The position numbers and the translations under genes were made by a program. This document shows, piece by piece, positions 1 to 7,215 of a stretch of DNA of 40,456 nt. The DNA is from a bacterium (lineage in GTDB: Bacteria; Zhuqueibacterota; QNDG01; JABMRT01), in NCBI GenBank assembly GCA_011046415.1, contig DSAP01000138.1, forward strand, positions 1 to 40,456, read 5' to 3'. Numbering within the stretch: position 1 is the stretch's first letter; each line of letters starts with the position of its first letter. The notes beneath the pieces were generated by a model. The model had not been told where the DNA came from. It did not search any database and saw only the letters and a list, made by a program, of their open reading frames with translations.

Positions 1-643
1 GGTGGGCGAAGAGGCCCGTGGGTTCGGTGTTCAGCGGGAAGATTTCGCAGCCCAGTGCTTCGAGCATTTTCGGGACGATGACGCCGCCTGCGCCGTTCAC
101 GGCGTCGAAGGCCACCCGGAAGCGCCGCTTGCGAAGCGCCTCCCCGTCCAGGAATGAGAGGGACAGGATATGGGCGATGTGGTCCCGGGTGGCATGGTCA
201 AAACGGCCGGCCCGTCCGAGTTGGTCCCACGGCTTGTAGGCGAACGTTTTCTCTTCCGCGATGCGTTTCACGGCCAAGCCTTCTCCGGCGTTCAGGAACA
301 GGCCTCCGCCGCCCAACAGTTTGAGCGCGTTCCATTCCACGGGATTGTGGCTGGCGGTGATGATGATGCCGCCGACGGCGTCGGAGCGCCGGACCGCGAT
401 TTCCACGCTGGGCGTGGCGCAGATCCCGAGATCGACCGGGTCGCAGCCCACGGCGATCAGTCCCGCGAAGACCGCGTGTTTGACCATGTCTCCCGTCACG
501 CGCGGATCGCGTCCCACGAAAACCCGCCCCGGTCCGTAAAAGGTGCCCGCCGCGGATGCAAGATTCACGATAAGTTCAGGGCTCAGGCCTTCTCCGACAA
601 TACCCCGGATGCCCGAAACGCTGATCATGACCGGTTTTGCCAT
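1..643 (-). CDS. Phosphohexomutase family protein (phosphoglucosamine/phosphomannomutase), N-terminal part only
   Basis: The frame is open from an ATG at 643 to the left edge, so only the first 214 residues are present. The family moves phosphate between C1 and C6 of hexose phosphates, which supplies UDP-GlcNAc or GDP-mannose for the envelope. The visible part contains the N-terminal SGIRGIVG motif (residues 10-17) and the phosphoserine loop ITASHNP (residues 95-101), with the catalytic serine at 98. The start follows from this N-terminal motif lying a few residues in, as is usual. The metal-binding and sugar-binding domains lie outside the window, so GlmM cannot be separated from ManB or Pgm. 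The gene lies downstream of a four-helix-bundle gene on the same strand, with a 25-base gap. Confidence 0.9.
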   Translation of the reverse strand, partial: MAKPVMISVSGIRGIVGEGLSPELIVNLASAAGTFYGPGRVFVGRDPRVTGDMVKHAVFAGLIAVGCDPVDLGICATPSVEIAVRRSDAVGGIIITASHNPVEWNALKLLGGGGLFLNAGEGLAVKRIAEEKTFAYKPWDQLGRAGRFDHATRDHIAHILSLSFLDGEALRKRRFRVAFDAVNGAGGVIVPKMLEALGCEIFPLNTEPTGLFAH

Positions 644-668
644 CAGGATTCCCCCGATCGGAAACGGA

Positions 669-1031
669 TTATTTGTTTCTGGTCGAACGGACCAGTCCGG
701 TCAGCATACGGCCGACTTCGTCCACGGCGTGGAGGAGGTCCTCGTTATCCCGGATATATCCCAGATCCCCGGCCAGGATCAGATAGTATTTCAATTCCTC
801 GATGGCATCCTGGCTGTCCTTGTAAGAGGTTTCCTTTTCCTTCGGGCTGCGCCGCATGAAACCCTCCGCGATCTTGACGGGGATTTGCGTCGCGGCATCC
901 CGCATGGACGAGACCAGCTCGTTCCGTTCCTCTTTCGGGAATTTCCGGGTCTGTTCGTAGATCTCCAAAACGAGGGCGTGGGCCTTTTGCCAGACGTTGA
1001 GCTGCTGGAAATCGGTGAGTTTGTCGGTCAT
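669..1031 (-). CDS. Four-helix-bundle protein (23S rRNA-intervening-sequence protein family)
   Basis: This 120-residue protein belongs to the family first found encoded inside 23S rRNA intervening sequences and now known as free-standing genes in many bacteria. Supporting features are the early FQQLNVWQKAHAL segment, the central RDAATQIPVKIAEGF segment and the [15 protein letters not shown] segment, all amphipathic helices, and the typical length. The start at 1031 is chosen over an upstream in-frame start at 1091 because an AGGAGG at 1038-1043 sits six bases before it and the conserved fold begins there. Its function is unknown; the family forms pentamers and has been suggested to bind nucleic acid. 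No rRNA is nearby, so this is a chromosomal, non-IVS copy. Confidence 0.85.
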   Translation of the reverse strand: MTDKLTDFQQLNVWQKAHALVLEIYEQTRKFPKEERNELVSSMRDAATQIPVKIAEGFMRRSPKEKETSYKDSQDAIEELKYYLILAGDLGYIRDNEDLLHAVDEVGRMLTGLVRSTRNK

Positions 1032-1104
1032 GATGAACCTCCTGTCGGGTGCCGGGAATGGGGTGTCTCGGGTCTCTACGGAGCCGATCAATCGGCCTTC
1101 CGTT

Positions 1105-2283
1105 TCATTCGTACTGCTCGCCGACCCGCCGGTAGGCCTCCCGGAAGGGCATGCCCTGTCTGACGAGTTCGTACACCTTCTCCGTGGCGAACAGTTCCTC
1201 CGTCAGGTCCTTCAGGCAGGCCTCTTCATCGATCTCCAGTTTATCCAGAACGAGCCGGATGATTTCGAGGCTTTCCGCCGTGAGGTCCAAGGATTCCATC
1301 ACCGGTTTTTTGGTCAGCTGCAAATCCCGGTGATAGCCGGAGATCAGATTGGATGCCAGGCTTCCGAGCAGTGTCTGATATCCAAGTACTATATGATATT
1401 TGGCGCGAAGGAGTTCCAATACATCCGGATTTTTTTTCTGGGGCATGATGGAACTGCCGGTGCAGAATTCCCCGGGGAGCCTGAAATATCCGAACGCGGG
1501 CATGCTGAACAGGATCAGGTCTCCGGCGAGGCGGTTCAGGTCGAGCATGATCTGTCCGAGCGCGTGGAGCAGCGCCCATTCGAATTTTCCCCGGCTGAGC
1601 TGGACGTAGACGGGACTCTGCTGGACCCTGGAGAACCCCGCCTTCTCGGCCGTGAAAGCCCGGTCCAGATCGAGCGGTACGCCGTAACCGGCGCCCGTGC
1701 CGAGGGGGGACTGGTCGATCCAGCCCCGCACGGCATCGGTCAGTTTGAGGTTATCCTCCATGGATTCCGCGAAGGCGCCGGCCCACATCGCAACGGTCGA
1801 GGGCATGGCCTTGCGTGTGTGGGTGTAGCCGGGCAGGCGGATCGAGCCGGATTTCTCAGACAACGTGTTGAGGGTCCGGATGACCGTCCCGGCGCGTTCC
1901 CGGATTCCGTCCAGCGCCCCGATGTAATACAACCGGAGCGCCGCGAGCACCTGGTCGTTGCGCGAGCGTCCCGTGTGAATTTTTTTTCCCAGATCGCCGA
2001 GCCTCTCCGTGAGGAAACTCTCGATGGCGGTGTGGCAGTCCTCCATCTCCTGCGGGATTTCAAACTTTCCGGCCCCGGCCAGCGCCGCGATTTCGTCCAG
2101 CGTTTCATTCAGCCGGTCCGTCTCGTCCCGCGTCAGGATTCCGGCTTTGCACAGCGTTTCCGCGTGCGCCCGCGAGGCGCGGCAGTCACAGGGGACCAGC
2201 CGCGAATCCCAGGCGGGATCATCTCCCACGGTGTATTTCAGGATGCGATCATCGGTTTCGGTTTTCTTCTGCCAGAGTCTCAT
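1105..2283 (-). CDS. argH: Argininosuccinate lyase, short at the C terminus
   Basis: The enzyme splits argininosuccinate to arginine and fumarate, the last step of arginine synthesis, as a cytosolic tetramer. The sequence has KKIHTGRSRND, PGYTH and the signature GSSIMPQKKNPD with the catalytic serine loop. The N terminus (MRLWQKK, then YTVGDD) resembles Bacteroidota-type ArgH, which supports the ATG at 2283; an ATG at 2313 is also possible, and neither has a strong ribosome-binding site. At 392 residues the protein is about 50 shorter than usual. It stops right after MPFREAYRRVGEQYE, where relatives continue with a final helical segment. I found no continuation in the other frames just past the stop. 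Catalytic residues are all before this point, so activity cannot be excluded. Confidence 0.92.
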   Translation of the reverse strand: MRLWQKKTETDDRILKYTVGDDPAWDSRLVPCDCRASRAHAETLCKAGILTRDETDRLNETLDEIAALAGAGKFEIPQEMEDCHTAIESFLTERLGDLGKKIHTGRSRNDQVLAALRLYYIGALDGIRERAGTVIRTLNTLSEKSGSIRLPGYTHTRKAMPSTVAMWAGAFAESMEDNLKLTDAVRGWIDQSPLGTGAGYGVPLDLDRAFTAEKAGFSRVQQSPVYVQLSRGKFEWALLHALGQIMLDLNRLAGDLILFSMPAFGYFRLPGEFCTGSSIMPQKKNPDVLELLRAKYHIVLGYQTLLGSLASNLISGYHRDLQLTKKPVMESLDLTAESLEIIRLVLDKLEIDEEACLKDLTEELFATEKVYELVRQGMPFREAYRRVGEQYE

Positions 2284-2497
2284 GGGTCGGTTTCCCAAAA
2301 TCGGATGGTTCATGGTGGTTACGGTTTGATTCTCCGGGAATGATGGAGATTCCGGGATAATCCGGCAATTCGGCCTTACCATGCCCGTGATACAATCCGA
2401 TATCCCCAATATCCCGATATGATTTGAAATTAATACATCCGGTTTACGAAAGCAAGCCCCATCGCCGTGAACGCACCTTTTTCTAAAATCGTTCGGT

Positions 2498-2905
2498 TCA
2501 TCCGGAAGAATCGCGTTTTCTCCAGGCCCCGATCAGGGCGTCCAGGCTCCACCTGCCCGCTCCCCGGGCCGCGATATAGAGGAAGATGAAACAGTACAAC
2601 ACCGCGAGTTCGCCCCGGTTCTGGATCGGCCAGAACCCGGCGGGGGCGTGTACTTTAAAGTAGGCCACCGCCATCTGTCCGCTTGCCAGGAATGCGGCTA
2701 TCCGGGTCGCCAGGCCGAGGGCCACGAGACCGCCGCCCAACAGCTCGATGAGTCCCGCGGCGAGCATCAAGGGGTCCGAAAGGCGGCTCGTGCCGCCGAA
2801 AGCGCCGAACAGTTTCTGGGCGCCATGAAACGCGAAGAGCAGCCCGGTGACGATCCGGAGGATCGCATAGACCGGTTCGGAAAATTTCTGAAACCAATGA
2901 TCCAT
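2498..2905 (-). CDS. DoxX family membrane protein
   Basis: This 135-residue integral membrane protein has the DoxX layout of four hydrophobic segments. The first contains ILRIVTGLLFAFHGAQKLFG, a typical DoxX opening helix; a glycine-rich second segment (LIELLGGGLVALGL) and two more follow. DoxX-like proteins are inner-membrane proteins linked to thiol and redox stress in some bacteria, but most members have no assigned reaction. The start at 2905 is preceded by AGGAGG at 2911-2916; the longer frame to 2962 adds no hydrophobic or conserved residues. It lies alone between argH and the isoprenoid operon, on the same strand. Confidence 0.85.
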   Translation of the reverse strand: MDHWFQKFSEPVYAILRIVTGLLFAFHGAQKLFGAFGGTSRLSDPLMLAAGLIELLGGGLVALGLATRIAAFLASGQMAVAYFKVHAPAGFWPIQNRGELAVLYCFIFLYIAARGAGRWSLDALIGAWRKRDSSG

Positions 2906-3000
2906 CTCGGCCTCCTCTGTATTCTTCACCATGACAACTGAACAGGTCGTCCCTGATTTCATGGACGATCAAATGAACCGGAAAAATTCGAAAACGATAC

Positions 3001-3513
3001 TCAATCAGACCCCCTGTCCTGCGGGGCGGGCCGTTTCTTTCTCAGCATCGAGGCGCCGAGGATGCCGCCGACCGTCGCGAAGATCGCGTTGATGAGAAGA
3101 GAGAAGAACAGTCCGGTGATGACCAGGGCCGACGACATGGTATCCGGGCTCTCGAAACCGGCGAGCAGATCGCGGAATCCGGTCGGGATGTCTTCTCCGG
3201 CATCCGCGAGACCCTCGACCAGATAACGTGCCGGGTTGAAATCGAACAGCCCGATGAGGAGATAGTTGAGCAGGGATCCGAACAGGGCGCCGAAAACGCC
3301 GGCGAGCAGTCCGGGTACGGCGCCGTCCCCGCCTGAGAAGTCCGCGTCCGGTGGGAGGCTGCGGCCGTAGAGCCAGGAGGACAGCGCCCCGCCGAAGAGC
3401 ACCCACATGCAGCAGCAGCAGTTTCCCATGTTGATAAAGGGCAGGCTCGAGAAGACCGCGATGAAGGCGCCTCCCGCCAGGGCCGGATTCAGTTTGCTCG
3501 GGGTTTCGGTCAT
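3001..3513 (-). CDS. Small membrane protein with a CCCC motif, unknown function
   Basis: The 170-residue product has a glycine-rich, membrane-spanning sequence. It starts with a hydrophobic stretch that ends in NMGNCCCCMWVLFGG (residues 29-43), followed by two further hydrophobic segments around residues 66-90 and 130-158 and a basic tail. The four consecutive cysteines next to a membrane segment recall an uncharacterised family in several Gram-negative phyla; I cannot name a function. The start codon overlaps the stop of the upstream DUF2085 gene in an ATGA arrangement, with AAGGAT before it, so the two are translationally coupled. It is the last gene of the fni operon. Confidence 0.75.
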   Translation of the reverse strand: MTETPSKLNPALAGGAFIAVFSSLPFINMGNCCCCMWVLFGGALSSWLYGRSLPPDADFSGGDGAVPGLLAGVFGALFGSLLNYLLIGLFDFNPARYLVEGLADAGEDIPTGFRDLLAGFESPDTMSSALVITGLFFSLLINAIFATVGGILGASMLRKKRPAPQDRGSD

Positions 3514-4058
3514 TGAATTATCCTTCCTTTTCTTGTTCTGTTCAACAGGTCATGCAAACCGCTGAGCGTGCACGGGGCGATCAGGCCGCCGAGAAAGAGT
3601 CCCGTGGCCGCGCGCGGCCAGAGATTCGGGATAGGGAGGAGTGAAGAAATCACCCATTCCGCCATGCCCGCCCCGGCTGCCAGAATCAGCCAGAGACGCC
3701 ATGAGAAATCCCTGCCCGTCCGTTTTCGGAAGACGGGGTAGAGCACCGTTCCCAACAGGAAACCCGCATAGATGCCCGCACACCGGGCGCAAACCGGAAG
3801 CGTCCCGTTCGCCATGGAAAAGGAACGGTCCGGATTCTGATGGCAGACACGGCGAAAAAAAAACCGTATCCAGGCCTCTCCGGCAGGGCTGTGCGCCTTC
3901 ACGGCCGGGGCGATTAAAATCGCCGCACACCACAAGGCCGCTCCGCCGAGGAGCAGCCCATATCCGAGACGTGCGTGTTTTTTTGTCTTTGAAAATGCCA
4001 TGAATCCGTAATTCCTGATAGAAACCGTTTTTTTCGTGAATGCCCCGGCCTGCTCCAT
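3510..4058 (-). CDS. DUF2085 family membrane protein
   Basis: The 182-residue protein carries the DUF2085 signature: CHQNPDRSF (from about residue 72), then GTLPVCARCAGIYAGF, with cysteines and a histidine near membrane segments. Three or four hydrophobic helices surround it (about residues 32-50, 95-112, 120-143 and 150-168). The family is of unknown function in the cytoplasmic membrane. The start is taken at 4058, 12 bases after the stop of the prenyl synthase gene, with AAGGGA upstream; an internal ATG at 4001 is an alternative. The gene overlaps the next one by four bases. Its place behind two isoprenoid genes suggests a link to lipid or quinone metabolism, but this is only inference from context. 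Confidence 0.85.
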   Translation of the reverse strand: MEQAGAFTKKTVSIRNYGFMAFSKTKKHARLGYGLLLGGAALWCAAILIAPAVKAHSPAGEAWIRFFFRRVCHQNPDRSFSMANGTLPVCARCAGIYAGFLLGTVLYPVFRKRTGRDFSWRLWLILAAGAGMAEWVISSLLPIPNLWPRAATGLFLGGLIAPCTLSGLHDLLNRTRKGRIIQ

Positions 4059-4070
4059 GAAGGTCCCTTG

Positions 4071-5048
4071 CTAGGAGATTCTGTCGCGGAGGCGATCTAT
4101 CAAATCATTCAGATGGTTCCGCGATTCGCAGTCCGGCAGGATTTCCAGACAAGCGCGGGCCTCTTCAAGCAAATTGCCGATCATGCGGTGTGCAACCCCG
4201 ACGGATCCGGCCTCTTCGAGGAGCGTCCGCATCCGCATCACATCCGCCTGATCCGGATCCGGCTTTTCCCAGATAGGCCGGAACGTCCTGATCATCTTCT
4301 CCGGGGCCTCGTTCAGGAAATGTGTGGTCAGGACGGTCTTTTTCTTTTGATACAGATCGCTGCACATGGGTTTCCCGATCACCGATTCATCCGAAATCAA
4401 ATCGAGCAGATCGTCCTGCACCTGAAAAGCCCGTCCGAGTCGCGCACCGAACTCGCGCAAGGCCGTCCGTCCCTGTCCGGACGCGTTCCCGAGTATCGCT
4501 CCGACTTCGCATGCGACCGCGATCAGTTCGGCCGTCTTCTTGTCGATCATCTCCAGATATGCCCCGAAAGTCACCGATCCGGTCTTCTCGAAGGCTTTGT
4601 CCATGGCCTGGCCCTCGCAGAGCCGTAGCAGGCCATCCGTGACAATCCGTTGAATCTCGATCAAATCAGGATGACGCGCCCGCAGGAGGCAGCGATAGGC
4701 CAGGATCACCAGGCCGTCACCGGACAGGATCGCGGTGGGCTCGTCCCATTTTACGTGTACGGCGGGGAGCCCGCGTCTCAGGCCGTCGTGGTCCATGATG
4801 TCGTCATGGACCAGGGTGAAGGTGTGAAAGATTTCGATTGCGGTCGCGGCGTCGATCCACTGTTCTTCCCGGCCGCCGAAGCACATGCATGACAGGGCCA
4901 GAAGGACCGGGCGGAGCCGTTTGCCCCCCGCCCCGAACGGATAGCGCATGGGTTCATAGAGTACGTCCGGGAGACGCCCCCTGAACTGGTCCGCGAGTCT
5001 TTCCTCGACGCGACGGCGGATGGTTTCGGCCGCCTCTTTGAATTCCAT
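4071..5048 (-). CDS. Polyprenyl diphosphate synthase (FPP/GGPP synthase type)
   Basis: The enzyme condenses isopentenyl diphosphate with allylic diphosphates to build linear prenyl chains, using magnesium held by two aspartate-rich motifs. Both are present: LVHDDIMDHDG for the first and FQVQDDLLDLISD for the second. The N-terminal GGKRLRPVLLALSC segment and the length (325 residues) are typical. The aromatic residue five positions before the first motif (F in TFTLVHDD) is the kind of feature seen in short-chain synthases, so a C15-C20 product is likely but not proven. The ATG at 5048 has GAGGACTT before it and lies six bases after the fni stop, giving a tight operon. Confidence 0.93.
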   Translation of the reverse strand: MEFKEAAETIRRRVEERLADQFRGRLPDVLYEPMRYPFGAGGKRLRPVLLALSCMCFGGREEQWIDAATAIEIFHTFTLVHDDIMDHDGLRRGLPAVHVKWDEPTAILSGDGLVILAYRCLLRARHPDLIEIQRIVTDGLLRLCEGQAMDKAFEKTGSVTFGAYLEMIDKKTAELIAVACEVGAILGNASGQGRTALREFGARLGRAFQVQDDLLDLISDESVIGKPMCSDLYQKKKTVLTTHFLNEAPEKMIRTFRPIWEKPDPDQADVMRMRTLLEEAGSVGVAHRMIGNLLEEARACLEILPDCESRNHLNDLIDRLRDRIS

Positions 5049-5054
5049 AAGTCC

Positions 5055-6071
5055 TCAGATTTCGTACAGGATGTGTTCACGCCGCAGCCCGGACGGCGAA
5101 GCCGAACCGGTGAGCCACAGCACGGTCCGGAAGGCCTCTTTCCACGTCCGGACTTCAGAGATCAGGCCGTCCAGTTTTTTCCGCCGCCAGACCCCGAGAA
5201 AGGGGAGGGCGGCGCCGCCCAGACGTGCGCCCAGTGCGACCGCTTTGGCCAGGTCGATGCCGTTTTCAAGTCCGCCCGAGGCGATCAGGGTCAGTTCAGG
5301 TATGTCCGACGCCATTCTGAGCGAAAAGGCGGTGGGGATTCCCCAGTCCCAGAATTCGCGTGCGAGGCGGTTGTCCGGCGACCTGAATGATTCGATGCCG
5401 GCCCACGAGGTGCCGCCCGCACCCGCGACATCCAGAAACCGCACACCGATGTCCGCCAGGCGTTGTGCCGTCTCCCGCGAGACGCCGCAGCCGGTCTCCT
5501 TGACAATCACGGGGACGGGTATGTCCCTCACCAGCCTCCCGAGGGCATCCAGGACGCCCCGGAAATCCGTGCCGCCCTCGGGCTGAAGCCGCTCCTGAAG
5601 GGCGTTGAGATGGACGGCGAGGGCGTCGGCCTCGATCAGGTCGACCAGCCTTCGGAAGGGCGAAAAGTCTCTGTGACCGATGATTTCCGCCGCCCCGATG
5701 TTGCCGACGAGCGGAATGTCAGGCGCCTTTTGACGGACGATCCGGTAACTCTCCACATACCGGTCGTTCTCGAAGAGCTGGCGCTGGCTGCCCAGACCCA
5801 GCGCGATCCGTTCGGTTTGACAGGTTTCCGCCAGATCCGCGTTGATCTTCCGGGCGCCCGGGAAGCCGCCCGTGATCGCGGTGATCATGAGCGGGAAGGC
5901 GAGTTCCCGGCCGAGGAAGGAGACTCCGGTCTCGATGTCCGAGAGATTCAGTTCCGGCAGGGCGCAATGGACGAAGTCCACCTTTTCGAATCCGTTCGTT
6001 TTGCGGCGGAACCGGATACGCCGGTTGGAGGCGATGTCGATGTGTTCCTGTTTCCGTCTTGATATGGTCAT
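5055..6071 (-). CDS. fni: Type 2 isopentenyl-diphosphate delta-isomerase (FMN-dependent)
   Basis: The enzyme interconverts isopentenyl and dimethylallyl diphosphate using reduced FMN, as a soluble TIM-barrel octamer. Visible family features are the N-terminal RRKQEHIDIA, PLMITAITGG, the LGSQRQ segment, VGNIGA, the HLNALQE motif (metal and substrate binding), VIVKETGCGVS and the FMN-phosphate loop IASGGLENGIDLAKA. The length of 338 residues is normal. It opens a four-gene operon with a prenyl synthase, DUF2085 and a CCCC membrane protein. The ribosome-binding site is weak (AGG a few bases upstream). This enzyme is found with either isoprenoid pathway, so it does not reveal which one the host uses. 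Confidence 0.94.
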   Translation of the reverse strand: MTISRRKQEHIDIASNRRIRFRRKTNGFEKVDFVHCALPELNLSDIETGVSFLGRELAFPLMITAITGGFPGARKINADLAETCQTERIALGLGSQRQLFENDRYVESYRIVRQKAPDIPLVGNIGAAEIIGHRDFSPFRRLVDLIEADALAVHLNALQERLQPEGGTDFRGVLDALGRLVRDIPVPVIVKETGCGVSRETAQRLADIGVRFLDVAGAGGTSWAGIESFRSPDNRLAREFWDWGIPTAFSLRMASDIPELTLIASGGLENGIDLAKAVALGARLGGAALPFLGVWRRKKLDGLISEVRTWKEAFRTVLWLTGSASPSGLRREHILYEI

Positions 6072-6214
6072 AATTGCAGCCTGTTTATCCTTCTTTTAGC
6101 CCCGGCTCACACAGGCGTAGTCAAGGATACGATATTCTATCAAGAATTGAAGTTGAAAAGCATTCAGAACGAATACGGTTTAAAATGAGAATTCCGGGAA
6201 TAAAATGCAAGCAG

Positions 6215-6246
6215 AAAAAAGGCCGGCGGAATAGCCGTCGGCCTTT
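6215..6246 (-). terminator. Intrinsic terminator of the export operon
   Basis: On the minus strand a 12-base-pair stem with one G-T pair (arms at 6235-6246 and 6218-6229, five-base loop) is followed by a run of six T. It sits 27 bases past the stop of the pentapeptide-repeat gene and closes the operon that starts at 13894. Confidence 0.85.
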
Positions 6247-6272
6247 CGAATCATAACGATTAGGATCCCGAA

Positions 6273-6842
6273 TTACTGAATCGTGCCCGAGAGATCCACT
6301 CCCTCGGTCCTGGCGCCGGTCAGATCCGCATTCATCAGCCTGGCGCCGTCGAGTTTCGCACCCCTGAGGTCGGCCTTGCGGAGGTTGGCGCGCTGAAGGT
6401 GGGCGCCCCGCAGGTCCGCGTCTCTCAGGTCGGCGCCCGTCAGGCTGGCCCGCTTCATCTTCGCCTGCGAGAAATTCGCCCCCTTGCAGTTCGCCTCGTC
6501 GAGTTGGGCGCCGAACAGAGAGAGTCCGCTCAGATCGGTTTCTTCGAGGTTTGCTTTCTCCAGATTCGTATCCTGAAAGTTCGCGCCGGTGAGTTTCGCG
6601 CCCCTGAGATCGGCGCCCTGGAGGCTGGATCCGAACAGGAAGGCGTTTTGCAGATCGGCGTCGGACAGGTCGGCCTGATTCAGGTTGGTGTTCTGCAAAT
6701 GGGCGTTCGTGAGACAGGCTCCCTTGAAATCCGCGCCTTTGAGGCTTGAATAGGACAGGTCCGCATCCGACAGATTCATTCCGGCCAGCGATTTCCCGTC
6801 CTGAACGGCCTGGATCACCTGTTCGCGTGTGAATGGTGCCAT
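6273..6842 (-). CDS. Pentapeptide-repeat protein
   Basis: After a short helical N terminus (MAPFTREQVIQAVQDGKSL), nearly all of the 189 residues are A(D/N)LXX pentapeptide repeats, roughly 33 in a row (for example GADLRDADLRGAHLQRANLR). This should fold as a right-handed quadrilateral beta-helix. There is no signal peptide, so it is probably cytosolic. Members range from DNA-gyrase mimics such as MfpA and Qnr to proteins of unknown role; nothing here tells which. The start at 6842 is chosen because GAAGGAG lies just upstream; an ATG at 6857 would overlap the STAS gene. Only one base separates it from the STAS stop, so its Shine-Dalgarno lies inside that gene and the two are probably coupled. 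Confidence 0.9.
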   Translation of the reverse strand: MAPFTREQVIQAVQDGKSLAGMNLSDADLSYSSLKGADFKGACLTNAHLQNTNLNQADLSDADLQNAFLFGSSLQGADLRGAKLTGANFQDTNLEKANLEETDLSGLSLFGAQLDEANCKGANFSQAKMKRASLTGADLRDADLRGAHLQRANLRKADLRGAKLDGARLMNADLTGARTEGVDLSGTIQ

Positions 6843-6843
6843 G

Positions 6844-7188
6844 TTATTCTCCTTCATAACTCATCAGGGCATCCTCCACCGAAGTGAACAGCCGGAGAAC
6901 CTGATCCAGTTTGGTGATTTCGATGGGACGGCGTACGCGGTCGGGAACCCGGGAGAGTCTGAGATCGCCGCCGCTGCCCCGGAGTGTGGTGAGTCCCGCC
7001 ATGAGGATGCCCAGGCCGGAGCTGTTCATCCATTTGACATCCTGCATGTCGACCACCAGTTGCACGTTTCCCTCGCGAATGGCCTCGTAGATGCGCTCCT
7101 GAAAAGGCCTGGCGTCATCGCCTCCCATCAACTCGCCGCCGAGACTGAGGATGAGCACATCCTGTTTTTTTTCTTCAGACATGTTCAT
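6844..7188 (-). CDS. STAS-domain protein (anti-sigma factor antagonist type)
   Basis: This 114-residue single-domain protein has the SpoIIAA-like STAS fold. It shows the GELMGGDDARPF strand-helix start, LVVDMQDVKWMNSSGLGIL with the usual phosphorylation site (Ser57 of the NSSGLG loop, with Asn instead of Asp at 55), and a C-terminal FTSVEDAL helix. Such proteins bind an anti-sigma or other kinase and act as a phosphorylation switch. No partner kinase or PP2C phosphatase is encoded in the window. It is the second-to-last gene of the export operon, 27 bases behind the last permease. AAGGA precedes the start at 7188; a second ATG at 7182 is possible. Confidence 0.88.
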   Translation of the reverse strand: MNMSEEKKQDVLILSLGGELMGGDDARPFQERIYEAIREGNVQLVVDMQDVKWMNSSGLGILMAGLTTLRGSGGDLRLSRVPDRVRRPIEITKLDQVLRLFTSVEDALMSYEGE

Positions 7189-7215
7189 AAACGCGTCCTT
7201 TCCAATTCGATGGGT

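Noticed and set aside
997-2343. A 448-codon plus-strand frame
   Set aside because: It is antisense to argH, which has full family motifs.
2396-2420. Near-palindrome of ATATCC and GGATAT units upstream of argH
   Set aside because: The match to an ArgR box is poor and the arms are imperfect.
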